Origin: Vicinamibacteria bacterium
GTDB taxonomy: Bacteria > Acidobacteriota > Vicinamibacteria > Vicinamibacterales > UBA8438
Direction: 5' to 3'
NCBI GenBank assembly: GCA_022820825.1
Contig: JAJEEU010000008.1
Coordinates: 1-52,746, forward strand
DNA length: 52,746 nucleotides
Shown here piece by piece: positions 32,546 through 41,001 of the stretch (position 1 is its first letter; every line of letters starts with the position of its first letter). The notes beneath the pieces are model-generated. The model saw nothing but the letters and a program-made list of their open reading frames with translations, had not been told where the DNA came from and did not search any database. A program made the translations under genes and the position numbers.

Positions 32546-33454
32546 ATGAGAGTGAATCGCGCGCGGTCGCGGATGCCCATGGCGGCGGCGCTGTCCGCCG
32601 TCGCGGCGCTCTACCTGACCGCCGTTGCCGCCGTCAGCGGCCAGACCATCATCTACTCGCGGGGCCAGAACGTCGCGCCGGTGTTCGAGGGCTGGGAGCG
32701 CAACCCCGACGGTACGTTCAGCCTGTGGTTCGGCTACATGAACCGCAACATGGACGAGAAGCCGCACATCCCGGTCGGCCCCGACAACCGGCTGGAGCCC
32801 GGTCCGCCCGACCGCGGACAGCCGACCTTTTTCCAGCCCCGGCGCAACCGGTACGTCTTCCCGGTAATCGTGCCGGCCGACTTCGGCGACCGGGAGGTCG
32901 TCTGGACCGTGAACGCCCACGGCAAGACGGAGAGCGCCTACGGCAGCCTGCGGGTCGACTACATCGTCGACGGCCTGATGAAGATGATGGACACGGGCGG
33001 CCTCGGCGTTACGGAGCTCGAGCAGAAGAACCAGCCGCCCACCGTCGCGGTCCTGGGCGACACGCGGCATGCGGTCCGCGTCGGGGAGCCGCTCGATCTG
33101 AACGCGGCCGCGAGCGACGACGGCATCCCGGAGCCGAAGGCGGCGAAGTCGCTGTGGCCGGGGCTCGCCACTCCCATCAAGGACAACTCCTGGGGCCTGC
33201 GCGTGGCGTGGCTCGTCTACCGCGGCGTTGGCGAAGCGGTGACGTTCGATCCGGAGCAGTTCAAGACCTACCCGGACTACCGCGGCAACTCGCCGTGGAC
33301 GCCGGGCTGGGGGCCGCCGCCGCTGCCCGAGGACGGGCGCTTCCCGGTGACGGCGACGTTCGCGGAGCCGGGCGAGTACGTGCTGCGCGTCATGGCGCAC
33401 GACGGGGGCTTCATCACCACGGCCGACGTGGCGGTGACGGTGACGGCGGGATGA
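32546..33454 (+). CDS. Secreted Ig-like-fold protein, paralogue 2 of 3
   Basis: 302 aa, signal peptide to about residue 32. Shares with the other two copies APVFEGW, LWFGYMNRN, VGPDNRLEPGPPDRGQPTFF, PRRNRYVF and VPADFGD. The C-terminal part is a beta domain ending YVLRVMAHDGGFITTADVAVTV. Directly follows the haem/copper gene (37 bases) and its stop overlaps the next start as ATGA. No catalytic motif visible. Confidence 0.75.
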   Translation: MRVNRARSRMPMAAALSAVAALYLTAVAAVSGQTIIYSRGQNVAPVFEGWERNPDGTFSLWFGYMNRNMDEKPHIPVGPDNRLEPGPPDRGQPTFFQPRRNRYVFPVIVPADFGDREVVWTVNAHGKTESAYGSLRVDYIVDGLMKMMDTGGLGVTELEQKNQPPTVAVLGDTRHAVRVGEPLDLNAAASDDGIPEPKAAKSLWPGLATPIKDNSWGLRVAWLVYRGVGEAVTFDPEQFKTYPDYRGNSPWTPGWGPPPLPEDGRFPVTATFAEPGEYVLRVMAHDGGFITTADVAVTVTAG

Positions 33455-34272
33455 GGCAGCTCGCAGGTCTGGCGGCCGTGCTGGCCGCCGTCGCAATCGG
33501 CGCCGCCCTGCCCGCGCCGTCGGCACCGGCGCACGCCCAGGAGCCGGCCTACACCGCGCCGCGCTTCTATGACGGCAATCCGGACCTGAACGGCATCTGG
33601 CAGGCGGTCGGCACCGCGCACTGGGACCTGGAGGCGCACCACGCCCGGCCGGGGCCGCCGCAGTTCGGGGCGTTGTTCGCGGAGCCGGGCGGGATGAGCT
33701 ACGTCGACGGCGGCACGATCCCGTACCAGCGGTGGGCGGCGGAGCAGAAGCGCGAGAACTTCGAGCAGCGCTGGACGGCCGATCCGGAGGCCAGGTGCTA
33801 CATGCCGGGCATGCCACGAGCCACCTACATGCCGGTCCCGTTCCAGATCGTCCAGAGCATGAACAAGATCATGATGGTCTACGAGTTCGCCGGCGCGCAG
33901 CGGACTATTCACCTGGACGAGGTGGCGGAGACGTATCCCATCGACACCTGGATGGGGCACTCGCGCGGCCGCTGGGAGGGCGACACGCTGGTGGTGCAGG
34001 TGAACAGCTTCAACGACCAGACCTGGTTCGACCGCGCGGGCAACTTCCACAGCAACGCGCTGCGCGTGGTCGAGCGCTTCACGCCGGGCGGTCCCGACCG
34101 CCTGGACTACGAGGCGACCATCGAGGACGCCAACGTGTTCACCCGGCCGTGGACCATACGCATGCCGCTGTACCGCCGGCTCGCGGAGCGCATGCAGTTG
34201 CTGGAGTTCAAGTGCGTCGAGTTTTCCGAGGAGTTGCTCTACGGGCACCTGCGCGCGGAGCCCGCGCGGTGA
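33451..34272 (+). CDS. Secreted protein of unknown function with RGRWEGDTLVV motif, 273 aa
   Basis: Signal peptide to about residue 29 (PAHAQE). The core reads YDGNPDLNGIWQAVG, then MVYEFAGAQRTIHLDE, HSRGRWEGDTLVVQVNSF, ALRVVERFTPGGPDRLDYEA and TRPWTIRMPLYR. The same series is present in the next gene, so the two are divergent paralogues. I know the pattern as common in secreted acidobacterial proteins but know no function. Start at 33451 set by the ATGA overlap with the Ig-like gene; the longer frame upstream is shadow. Confidence 0.75.
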   Translation: MRQLAGLAAVLAAVAIGAALPAPSAPAHAQEPAYTAPRFYDGNPDLNGIWQAVGTAHWDLEAHHARPGPPQFGALFAEPGGMSYVDGGTIPYQRWAAEQKRENFEQRWTADPEARCYMPGMPRATYMPVPFQIVQSMNKIMMVYEFAGAQRTIHLDEVAETYPIDTWMGHSRGRWEGDTLVVQVNSFNDQTWFDRAGNFHSNALRVVERFTPGGPDRLDYEATIEDANVFTRPWTIRMPLYRRLAERMQLLEFKCVEFSEELLYGHLRAEPAR

Positions 34273-34295
34273 TTGCCCGCAAACGGGGGTGTGTG

Positions 34296-35405
34296 ATGCA
34301 GCATTGGCGTGATTCCGTCGTGGCGGCGATGGTGGCCGGCGGACTCGTGCTGGCGCCGGGGGCGGGGTCGGTTCCCGCCGCGGCCAACCCGCAACAGGAG
34401 GCCGGCGGCTGGACGGCGCCGCGCACGCCGTGGGGCGACCCGGACCTGCAGGGGCAGTGGTCGAACATGCTCGAAGCGCAGACGCCGTTCGAGCGCCCCG
34501 ACGAGCTGGCGGCCAGGGGCATCACCGATCCCAGGAATCCCGAAGCATTGGCCGCGGCGCAGGCGGCCGTCGACAATCCCGAGAACCGGCGCGTCTTCGA
34601 GGAACAGATCGACGCGGCGGGCGGAGACGGCACCGGCGCCGGACCGGTGCACTGGTACGAGAACCTCGCCCCGCGCAAGAACCGGCTGTGGTTCGTGGTC
34701 GATCCGCCGGACGGGAAGGTCCCGCCGTTGACGCCGGAGGCGCAGCAGCGGGCGGCCGCGACGGCTGCGGCGCGGGAGGGGCTGGGCGACGACGAGCCGC
34801 GGCCGGGCAGGTGGACCGAGGATCTCAGTCCGCTCGTGCGCTGCATCACGCGCGGGCTGCCGGCCGTGTACGTCCCGGGGGCGTACAACAACAACTACCA
34901 GATCGTGCAGAGCCCCGGTTATGTGACGATCCTCTATGAATGGATGCACGAGACGCGGGTGATTCCCCTGGACGGACGCCCGCACCTGCCGTCGCAGGTG
35001 CGGCAATGGATCGGGGATCCCCGCGGCCGGTGGGAGGGCGATACGCTGGTCGTCGAGACGACGAATTTCACCCACAAGACGGATTACCTGGCCGGATTCT
35101 CGAGCCGCGAGGTGCTGCAGGATATCGGCGTGGCCGGCGAGACGGACTACCGCGCGGACGAGGACCTGACGCTGGTCGAACGCTTCACGCCGTCAGGCCC
35201 GAATACCATCGACTGGAGCGTCACCATAGAGAAGCCGGGGACCTGGACGCGGCCGTGGACGTTCTCCATGCCGCTGACTCGGGAAGACACGCAGGAGTGG
35301 ATCTACGAGTTCGCATGTCACGAGGGAAATTACGGCATCGCGAACATCCTCAGCGGCGCGCGGGCAAAGGAAGCGGCGGCGCGCGAAGCGGGAGCGCGAA
35401 GATAG
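34296..35405 (+). CDS. Secreted protein of unknown function with RGRWEGDTLVV motif, 369 aa
   Basis: Signal peptide to about residue 30, then WGDPDLQGQW, a variable Ala/Glu-rich insert (about 60-160) absent from the preceding gene, and the shared series GYVTILYEWMHETRVIPLDG, DPRGRWEGDTLVVETTNF, LVERFTPSGPNTIDWSVTIE, TRPWTFSMPL. GGGGGTG precedes the ATG; an adjacent GTG at 34293 is possible. It overlaps the DUF5916 gene by about 90 bases if that gene starts at 35315. Confidence 0.75.
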   Translation: MQHWRDSVVAAMVAGGLVLAPGAGSVPAAANPQQEAGGWTAPRTPWGDPDLQGQWSNMLEAQTPFERPDELAARGITDPRNPEALAAAQAAVDNPENRRVFEEQIDAAGGDGTGAGPVHWYENLAPRKNRLWFVVDPPDGKVPPLTPEAQQRAAATAAAREGLGDDEPRPGRWTEDLSPLVRCITRGLPAVYVPGAYNNNYQIVQSPGYVTILYEWMHETRVIPLDGRPHLPSQVRQWIGDPRGRWEGDTLVVETTNFTHKTDYLAGFSSREVLQDIGVAGETDYRADEDLTLVERFTPSGPNTIDWSVTIEKPGTWTRPWTFSMPLTREDTQEWIYEFACHEGNYGIANILSGARAKEAAAREAGARR

Positions 35406-37657
35406 CGGCGTCAGCGGCACTGTTCTTTCTGGCGGCGCTGTTGCTGGCGCCGCCGGCGCGCGCACAGCAGGGCCTGAATGCGCCTCCCGTACCCACCCTG
35501 GATGCGGTTCCGGCGGCCGCCGCGCCGCCGGTCGTCGACGGCGACGTGCTGGGCGACCCGGCCTGGGCCGACGTCCCTTTCGCTACGGGCTTTCGCCAGA
35601 CCAACCCTGACGAAGGGCAGCCGGCCACCGAGCGCACCGAGGTGCGCATCCTCTTCACGGCGGACACGCTGTACGTCGGCGTAATCTGCTACGACCGCGA
35701 CCCCGGCGCGATCATCGTCACGGACAGCCGCCGCGACTCGTCGCTGGCGGACAGCGACAGCTTCCAGCTCATCTTCGACACGTTCCGCGACCGGCAGAAC
35801 GGTTTCGTGTTCGGCACCAGCCCGGCCGGGCAGGAGTACGACGGCCAGGTGGTGAACGAAGGCTCGGGCGGCTCCGGGATGGGCCGCGGCGGCGCCAGCC
35901 GGGGCGGCGGCGGCGGGTTCAACCTGAACTGGGACGGCGTGTGGCAGGTGCGCACACAGGTGTCCGACAGCGGCTGGAGCGCGGAGTTCGCCATCCCGTT
36001 CCGCACGCTGCGCTACCCGGCCGGCGACACGCAGACCTGGGGCCTGAACTTCCAGCGCACGATTCGCCGCCGCAACGAGACCGCGTACTGGGCGCCGCTC
36101 ACCCTGCAGTACAACCTGTTCCGCGTCTCGCAGGCGGGTCAGCTCCGCGGGCTCCAGGTGCCGGCCGGCGATACGGAGAACCTGCAGCTCACGCCGTACG
36201 TCACCGGCGAGGCGATCCGCCTGGACGCCGACCCCGCGCGCGGCACGACGGCCGTGGGCGACGTCGGGGCCGACCTCAAGTACAGCGTCACGTCGGGACT
36301 GACCCTGGACGCCACGTGGAACACCGACTTCGCGCAGGTGGAGGTGGACGAGCAGCAGATCAACCTGGACCGCTTCAACCTGTACTTTCCCGAGAAGCGG
36401 CCGTTCTTCCTGGAGAACGCGGGCGCGTTCACGGTGAGCAACGCCGGCGGCGCCGTGCAGGGCGACCCGGCCCAGACGGAGTTGTTCTTCAGCCGGCGCA
36501 TCGGCATCGAGCAGGGCCGCGTCGTTCCGATTCTGGCGGGCGCCCGGCTCTCGGGCAAGGTGTCCAACAGCGTCACGGTAGGCTTCCTCAACATGCAGAC
36601 CGAGGAGGTCGACGGGCTGACCCCGGCCAACAACTTCACCGTGGCGCGCGTGCGGCAAGACCTGCCGAACCGCTCCAGCGTCGGCGGCCTGCTCGTGAAC
36701 CGGCAGGCGACCGGGCGCCCGGCCGGCGATGGCGACTTCAACCGCACATACGCCTTCGACGGACGCGTGGGCATCGGGCGGGACATGGACATCCAGGGCT
36801 TCGCGGGACGCACCGACACGCCGGGGCGGGAAGGCCGCGATCACGCCTACAACGTCAGCGCCAACTACGAGTCGCAGACGTGGCGCTTCCAGGGCGGTTT
36901 CATGGAGAGCGGCGAGGACTTCAACCCCGAGGTCGGGTTCGTGCGGCGGGTCGGCTTCCGCAAGGTCGACGGCGGCATCTTCTACACGTGGCGCCCGGAG
37001 AACTTCCTCAAGTCGTTCGAGCTGCGGCCCCACGTCACGTTCAACCGCTTCTGGGACTTCAGCGGGTTCATGGAGACGTCGCTGCTGCACATGGACAACC
37101 GCTGGGAGTTCGAGGACAGCTCCAGCCTGGTCACGGCCTGGAACGTGCGCGGCGAGGGGGTGAAGCAAGCGTTCGAGATATCCGGGATTCCCGTCGCCCC
37201 CGGCGAGTACGAGTGGAACGAGGGGAACATCTGGTTCAACTACAACCGCTCGGCGCCCGTGAACGCGGGCGTGCGGCTCGTGTTCGGCGGCTTCTTCGGC
37301 GGCGACATCCTGTCGGTCCGCTCGCAGCTCAACGCGCGCTACGCCGAGACGTTCAACTTTTCGCTGATCTGGACGCGCAACGACATCGACCTGCCGGCCG
37401 GCAGCGTCGTGACGAACCTGGTCGGCACGCGCGTGGCCTACAACTTCTCGCCGCGGCTGTTCGCGCAGAGCCTCGTGCAGTACAACGACAGCGACCGGCT
37501 GTGGTCGGTCAACTTTCGCTTCGGCTGGCTGCAGGACGCGAACACGGGACTGTTTCTCGTCTACAACGAAACCGAGGGCATCGACCAGTACATTCCCTCG
37601 GGCGCGGGCCGCAGCCTGATCCTCAAGTACAGCTACCTGTTCGACCTGCTGGACTGA
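35315..37657 (+). CDS. CBM9-like/DUF5916 outer-membrane protein
   Basis: About 780 aa. A long basic N-terminus, signal peptide (AALFFLAALLLAPPARAQQ), a CBM9-like beta domain (PPVVDGDVLGDPAWADVPFA, about 60-240) with a Gly-rich loop, then the DUF5916 barrel: TWNTDFAQVEVDEQQINLDR, YFPEKRPFFLENAG, FNFSLIWTRNDIDLP, ending YLFDLLD. Such proteins are thought to be outer-membrane barrels with an exported sugar-binding-like module; the ligand is unknown. The start is uncertain: ATG 35315 overlaps the previous gene and has no clear ribosome site, and no better ATG or GTG lies closer to the signal peptide. Confidence 0.8.
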   Translation: MSRGKLRHREHPQRRAGKGSGGARSGSAKIAASAALFFLAALLLAPPARAQQGLNAPPVPTLDAVPAAAAPPVVDGDVLGDPAWADVPFATGFRQTNPDEGQPATERTEVRILFTADTLYVGVICYDRDPGAIIVTDSRRDSSLADSDSFQLIFDTFRDRQNGFVFGTSPAGQEYDGQVVNEGSGGSGMGRGGASRGGGGGFNLNWDGVWQVRTQVSDSGWSAEFAIPFRTLRYPAGDTQTWGLNFQRTIRRRNETAYWAPLTLQYNLFRVSQAGQLRGLQVPAGDTENLQLTPYVTGEAIRLDADPARGTTAVGDVGADLKYSVTSGLTLDATWNTDFAQVEVDEQQINLDRFNLYFPEKRPFFLENAGAFTVSNAGGAVQGDPAQTELFFSRRIGIEQGRVVPILAGARLSGKVSNSVTVGFLNMQTEEVDGLTPANNFTVARVRQDLPNRSSVGGLLVNRQATGRPAGDGDFNRTYAFDGRVGIGRDMDIQGFAGRTDTPGREGRDHAYNVSANYESQTWRFQGGFMESGEDFNPEVGFVRRVGFRKVDGGIFYTWRPENFLKSFELRPHVTFNRFWDFSGFMETSLLHMDNRWEFEDSSSLVTAWNVRGEGVKQAFEISGIPVAPGEYEWNEGNIWFNYNRSAPVNAGVRLVFGGFFGGDILSVRSQLNARYAETFNFSLIWTRNDIDLPAGSVVTNLVGTRVAYNFSPRLFAQSLVQYNDSDRLWSVNFRFGWLQDANTGLFLVYNETEGIDQYIPSGAGRSLILKYSYLFDLLD

Positions 37658-37666
37658 CCGGTCGGG

Positions 37667-38221
37667 CTACCGGGTGACGGCAGGATTGACGTAGCCGGCG
37701 GGCAGCACGCGGTCGGGGTCGGGGCGGATGCTCAGATAGGTCACGTGGTCGGCGATGTCCCGCCAGCCGTGGAACACGCCGGCCGGGATCACGACGACGT
37801 CGCCGGCCGAGATCTCGCGCACCTGGTTGCCCTGCTCGCGGAACCGGGCGCGGCTGCTGGGACCCACCGCCACCCGGACGATCTCCGCGTCGGGCGCGAC
37901 CTGCTCCTGCTCCTCGACCGCCGTGCCGGTGACGAGCGTCCCCGACCCGGAGACGACGTAGTACACCTCGGTGACCTGGCTGTGCTCGATGGCGGTCGTG
38001 GGACCCGTGCTGTCGCCCGTCGGCCCGCGGTGCAGGATGCCGACCGCGACGTTCAGCTTTCCGATGTCGACCACGCGTATCTGCCGGTCGATACCGCCGT
38101 CGGGGCTGTTCAGCACCTCCTCGATGTCGGCCCGCAGGATGTCGGTGGCCAGGTCCTGCGCGAATCCGGCCAGCGGGATGAGCATGAGAACGGCCGCGGT
38201 GGCGGCAATCAGGTTCGGCAT
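37667..38221 (-). CDS. Secreted cupin-domain protein
   Basis: 184 aa with signal peptide (about 1-22, PLAGFAQD). A single cupin domain: first motif region HSQVTEVYYVVSGSGTLVTG with metal-ligand-like His and Glu, second motif GDVVVIPAGVFHGW with His. The first motif has one His instead of the usual pair, so metal binding may be weaker. ATG at 38221 has GGAG 8 bases upstream; a GTG at 38242 is less likely. Converges with the DUF5916 gene, 9 bases apart, and is divergent from the propeller gene at 38376. Confidence 0.8.
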   Translation of the reverse strand: MPNLIAATAAVLMLIPLAGFAQDLATDILRADIEEVLNSPDGGIDRQIRVVDIGKLNVAVGILHRGPTGDSTGPTTAIEHSQVTEVYYVVSGSGTLVTGTAVEEQEQVAPDAEIVRVAVGPSSRARFREQGNQVREISAGDVVVIPAGVFHGWRDIADHVTYLSIRPDPDRVLPAGYVNPAVTR

Positions 38222-38242
38222 GTCGGCGACTCCTGTGACCAC

Positions 38243-38248
38243 ATTCTA
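38243..38248 (-). promoter_or_regulatory. Candidate -10 box for the cupin gene
   Basis: TAGAAT on the minus strand, the same hexamer as the -10 predicted for the DUF3604 string, 21 bases before the ATG. No good -35 was found. Confidence 0.28.
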
Positions 38249-38375
38249 TCGACGACGTAAGGACGTATGGTGGTGCGCCGGGCGCCCAGGCAATTGCGCC
38301 GCCATCGGGGCCGGTGTACGCTGCCGGGACCGCGCGGTTGCCGGACGCGGCAGCGGCACGGACAAGGAGCACGCG

Positions 38376-39446
38376 ATGCGGATACTGATACTCGGCCTCG
38401 CCGCCGGTCTGGCGGCGCTTGCTGCACCGGCGGACGCTGCGCAGTCGCAACCGATCACGACCTGCGAGCCGAAGGGACCGGCGCGGCCGGTCTGCAGCTT
38501 CACCAACCCCGAGGACCTGGTGGCCCTGCCGGGCGGCGAGGCGATTCTCGTCAGCGAGTACGGCGGCATGGAAGGCCACATTCCGGGTGCGCTGGCGCTG
38601 CTCGTGCTCGATACCGACGAGCGCCGGGACCTGTTCCGCGGCGGCTCGGGAGGCGCGGCCACGCCCGGCTGGGGCGATCCGGCCTGCCCGGGGCCGCTGT
38701 CCGCCGCGTTCAGCCCGCACGGCATCCACCTGTCGACGCGCGACGGCGGCGAGCTCCAGCTCCTGGTGGTGCAGCACGGGGGGCGCGAGTCCATCGAGTA
38801 CTTCGAGGTCAGCGGGTCGGGCCGTGACTGGTCCGTGGAGTGGCGCGGCTGCGTCGTGGCGCCCGACGACGCCTGGCTCAACTCGGTGGCGGCGCTGCCC
38901 GGCGGCGGGTTCGTCACCACCCGCATGATCGAGCGGCCGACCGACGGCGCCGACCTCCCCACGGCCATTGCCCGGGGCGGGGACGGCTACGTCCTGGAGT
39001 GGCTGCCCGATCGGGGGTTCTCGATCCTCGGCGGTAGCGAGAGCGAGATGCCCAACGGCATCGAGGCCTCGGCCGACGGGCGCCTGGTATTCCTGAACGG
39101 CAGCGGCGAAGTGCGCCGCATCGCGCGCGCGACCGGCGCGGTCGAGGCGCGGGTGCAGCTCGGGGGGCTCGACAACGCGCGCTGGGCTTCCGACGGGCGC
39201 CTGGTGGTGGCGAACCTGACGAGCGAAACGCAAGACGATCTCGCCCTCTGCTTCCAGCTCGAGCGCGGGGCCTGTCCGATGTCGTTCCGCATCGTCGCCA
39301 TCGATCCGGATTCGATGGAGATCGAAGAGCTCTACAGCAACCACGGGCCGCCCATGGGGGGCGGCACAGTGGGGCTCGTCGTCGACGACGAACTGTTCAT
39401 CGGCTCGTTCGCGGGGGATCGCATCCTGCGCGTGACCCTGGATTGA
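38376..39446 (+). CDS. Secreted SMP-30/gluconolactonase-like propeller protein, paralogue 1
   Basis: 356 aa. Signal peptide to about residue 22 (ADAAQ). The rest has propeller-like repeats: PEDLVALPGGEAILVSEYGG, LNSVAALPGGGFVTTRM, MPNGIEASADGRLVFLNGSG, DNARWASDGRLVVANL and a closing GDRILRVTLD. This matches SMP-30/strictosidine-synthase-like six-bladed propellers, several of which are lactonases, but catalytic residues are not secure. AAGGAG 7 bases before the ATG supports the start. Paralogue of the next gene, 48 bases downstream. Confidence 0.75.
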   Translation: MRILILGLAAGLAALAAPADAAQSQPITTCEPKGPARPVCSFTNPEDLVALPGGEAILVSEYGGMEGHIPGALALLVLDTDERRDLFRGGSGGAATPGWGDPACPGPLSAAFSPHGIHLSTRDGGELQLLVVQHGGRESIEYFEVSGSGRDWSVEWRGCVVAPDDAWLNSVAALPGGGFVTTRMIERPTDGADLPTAIARGGDGYVLEWLPDRGFSILGGSESEMPNGIEASADGRLVFLNGSGEVRRIARATGAVEARVQLGGLDNARWASDGRLVVANLTSETQDDLALCFQLERGACPMSFRIVAIDPDSMEIEELYSNHGPPMGGGTVGLVVDDELFIGSFAGDRILRVTLD

Positions 39447-39494
39447 CGCGACTCTGCCGGTTTGTCCGTAGCGCAAGGTCGTGAGGAGGACGTA

Positions 39495-40739
39495 ATGAGC
39501 ACTTGGAAGCTGGCGATACTAGCAGGCTGTGGCGAAACCCCGCGTCGCACCGAGAGCGGTGAGGCGCGCGGCTGGCAAGGCGCGAAGAGCGAGCATATTC
39601 GAAGATATGTGAGCGATGAGCAACGCAGTCCAGCCGTGATGCATCGCCGCTCGAATGCAGTGGGGTTTCGCCACAGCCTGCTTGGATTGGTCGCGACGGT
39701 TGCGGCGGGCTGCGCCGCGCCTGCGCCCGAACCCGCACCGGAGCCAGAGCCTGTTGCGGCGACCGCGCCCGAGCCGCCGCAGTTCGCCGTCGCGGGCGAG
39801 CACCCCTGCGACCCGGTGGGAGAGGTCCAGTTCATCTGCGACATGATCAGCCCCGAGGACATCGCGGTCGTCCCCGGCGCGGAGTGGGCCATCGCCTCCG
39901 GCGCCCGTACGGGTGGGCGGATGTACCTCATCAACGTGGGCGACAAGACGTCGACCCTGCTGTTCCCGGCGCCGGACAGCGAGGTGCGGCACGACACCGC
40001 AATGTATCCCGACTGTCCCGGACCGCTCGATCTCACCGACCCGGACGTGTCGGTCTGGCACGGGCTCTACATGGATCCGGGAGCCGACGGCGTCCACACC
40101 TTGCTGGTCGTCCATCACGGCCCGCGGGAATCGATCGAGTTCTTCGAGCTCGACGCGCGCGACGGGCCGCCGAGCCTGGCCTGGACCGGCTGCGCGGTTG
40201 CCCCGGACGGCGCCAGGCTCAACTCCGTCGTCGCCCTGCCGGACGGCGGCTTCGCCACCACGAACGCGGGTATCGGCGTGTGGGAATGGCAGGCCGACAG
40301 CGGGTGGGTGGTGCTGCCGCAAAGCGAGGACACCGCGGCCAACGGCATCGAGGTGTCCCCGGACGGCGAGATCCTGTACATCGCCGGCTGGGCCGAGGAG
40401 AAGCTGACGCGCCTGTCGCGCGGCCGCACGCCGGTCGAGAAGGAAGTGATCCAGCTCGGGTTCAGGCCCGACAACGTGCGGATGGCGCTCGACGGCTCGG
40501 TCATCTACGCCGCCGGGCACACCGACCGGGACGGCAACTCGATCACCGATCCGCGGGCGCCGACGACGGAGACGACCAACGTGGCGGCCATCGATCCCGC
40601 AACGCTGGAATTCGAGCGGATACACGTGCAGCCGGCCATGAACGGCTTCATCGCCTCGACGACCGCCATCGTCATCGGCGACGAGCTGTGGCTGGGCTCG
40701 TACCGCGGCGACCGCCTCGCTTACCTCCCGGCGCCGTAA
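39495..40739 (+). CDS. SMP-30-like propeller lipoprotein, paralogue 2, signal peptide interrupted by an inverted-repeat element
   Basis: 414 aa as read. The ATG at 39495 has a strong GGAGGA 5 bases upstream and begins MSTWKLAIL; then 54 in-frame codons of a MITE-like element (39521-39682) intervene before LGLVATVAAGC. The propeller body follows: PEDIAVVPGAEWAIASGA, LNSVVALPDGGFATTNAG, ANGIEVSPDGEILYIAG, GDRLAYLPAP, parallel to the preceding gene. A second start, ATG 39639 inside the element (MHRRSNAVGFRHSLLGLV), also gives a plausible lipoprotein signal but lacks a ribosome site. Function as for paralogue 1 is inference. Confidence 0.75.
   Translation: MSTWKLAILAGCGETPRRTESGEARGWQGAKSEHIRRYVSDEQRSPAVMHRRSNAVGFRHSLLGLVATVAAGCAAPAPEPAPEPEPVAATAPEPPQFAVAGEHPCDPVGEVQFICDMISPEDIAVVPGAEWAIASGARTGGRMYLINVGDKTSTLLFPAPDSEVRHDTAMYPDCPGPLDLTDPDVSVWHGLYMDPGADGVHTLLVVHHGPRESIEFFELDARDGPPSLAWTGCAVAPDGARLNSVVALPDGGFATTNAGIGVWEWQADSGWVVLPQSEDTAANGIEVSPDGEILYIAGWAEEKLTRLSRGRTPVEKEVIQLGFRPDNVRMALDGSVIYAAGHTDRDGNSITDPRAPTTETTNVAAIDPATLEFERIHVQPAMNGFIASTTAIVIGDELWLGSYRGDRLAYLPAP
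39521..39682. repeat. 162-bp inverted-repeat (MITE-like) element, copy A, inside a signal peptide
   Basis: 21-bp perfect terminal inverted repeats: 39521-39541 begins AGCAGGCTGTGGCGAAACCC, and 39662-39682 is its reverse complement. Length is 54 codons, with no stop in the host gene frame. Homologous to 3615-3804. A possible 2-base target duplication CT flanks it, depending on how the ends are drawn. Confidence 0.88.
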
Positions 40740-40740
40740 A

Positions 40741-40770
40741 TTGACATGGCCATATGGCCATGGCTATATT
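40741..40770 (+). promoter_or_regulatory. Predicted promoter of Phd/PIN operon, leaderless geometry
   Basis: Consensus TTGACA (40741-40746), 18-base spacer, TATATT (40765-40770). Expected start site 7 bases after the -10 is the A of the antitoxin ATG at 40777. No ribosome site is present. Confidence 0.7.
40745..40762. promoter_or_regulatory. Operator palindrome in antitoxin promoter
   Basis: Perfect 18-bp palindrome CATGGCCATATGGCCATG filling the spacer between -35 and -10. A dimeric antitoxin bound here would block polymerase, as is known for Phd/YefM operons. Confidence 0.72.
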
Positions 40771-40776
40771 GCGCGC

Positions 40777-41001
40777 ATGCAGACGATTGCCGCGGGCAGG
40801 TTCAAGGACGTGTGCTTGAAGATGCTGGACGAGGTGGCTGCAACGCGGGAGCCGGTCGTCATCACCAAGCGCGGCAAGCCTGTCGCGCAGCTCACGCCGT
40901 ACGTCCCGCCGGACCGGGTGCGCAGCCTGGCTGGCAGCATCCTCCGCGAGACCGGTGATCCCTATGGCACCGGCGAGCACTGGGATGCGGACGGTTCTTG
41001 A
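40777..41001 (+). CDS. Phd/YefM-family antitoxin
   Basis: 74 aa. Family pattern MQTIAAGRFKDVCLKMLDEV, then EPVVITKRGKPVAQLTPY, which is the DNA-binding and dimer region; the C-terminal 30 residues would bind the toxin. Start at 40777 chosen because the family begins there and the predicted transcript starts at that ATG; upstream in-frame codons lie within the promoter. Overlaps the PIN gene by 17 bases. Confidence 0.85.
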   Translation: MQTIAAGRFKDVCLKMLDEVAATREPVVITKRGKPVAQLTPYVPPDRVRSLAGSILRETGDPYGTGEHWDADGS

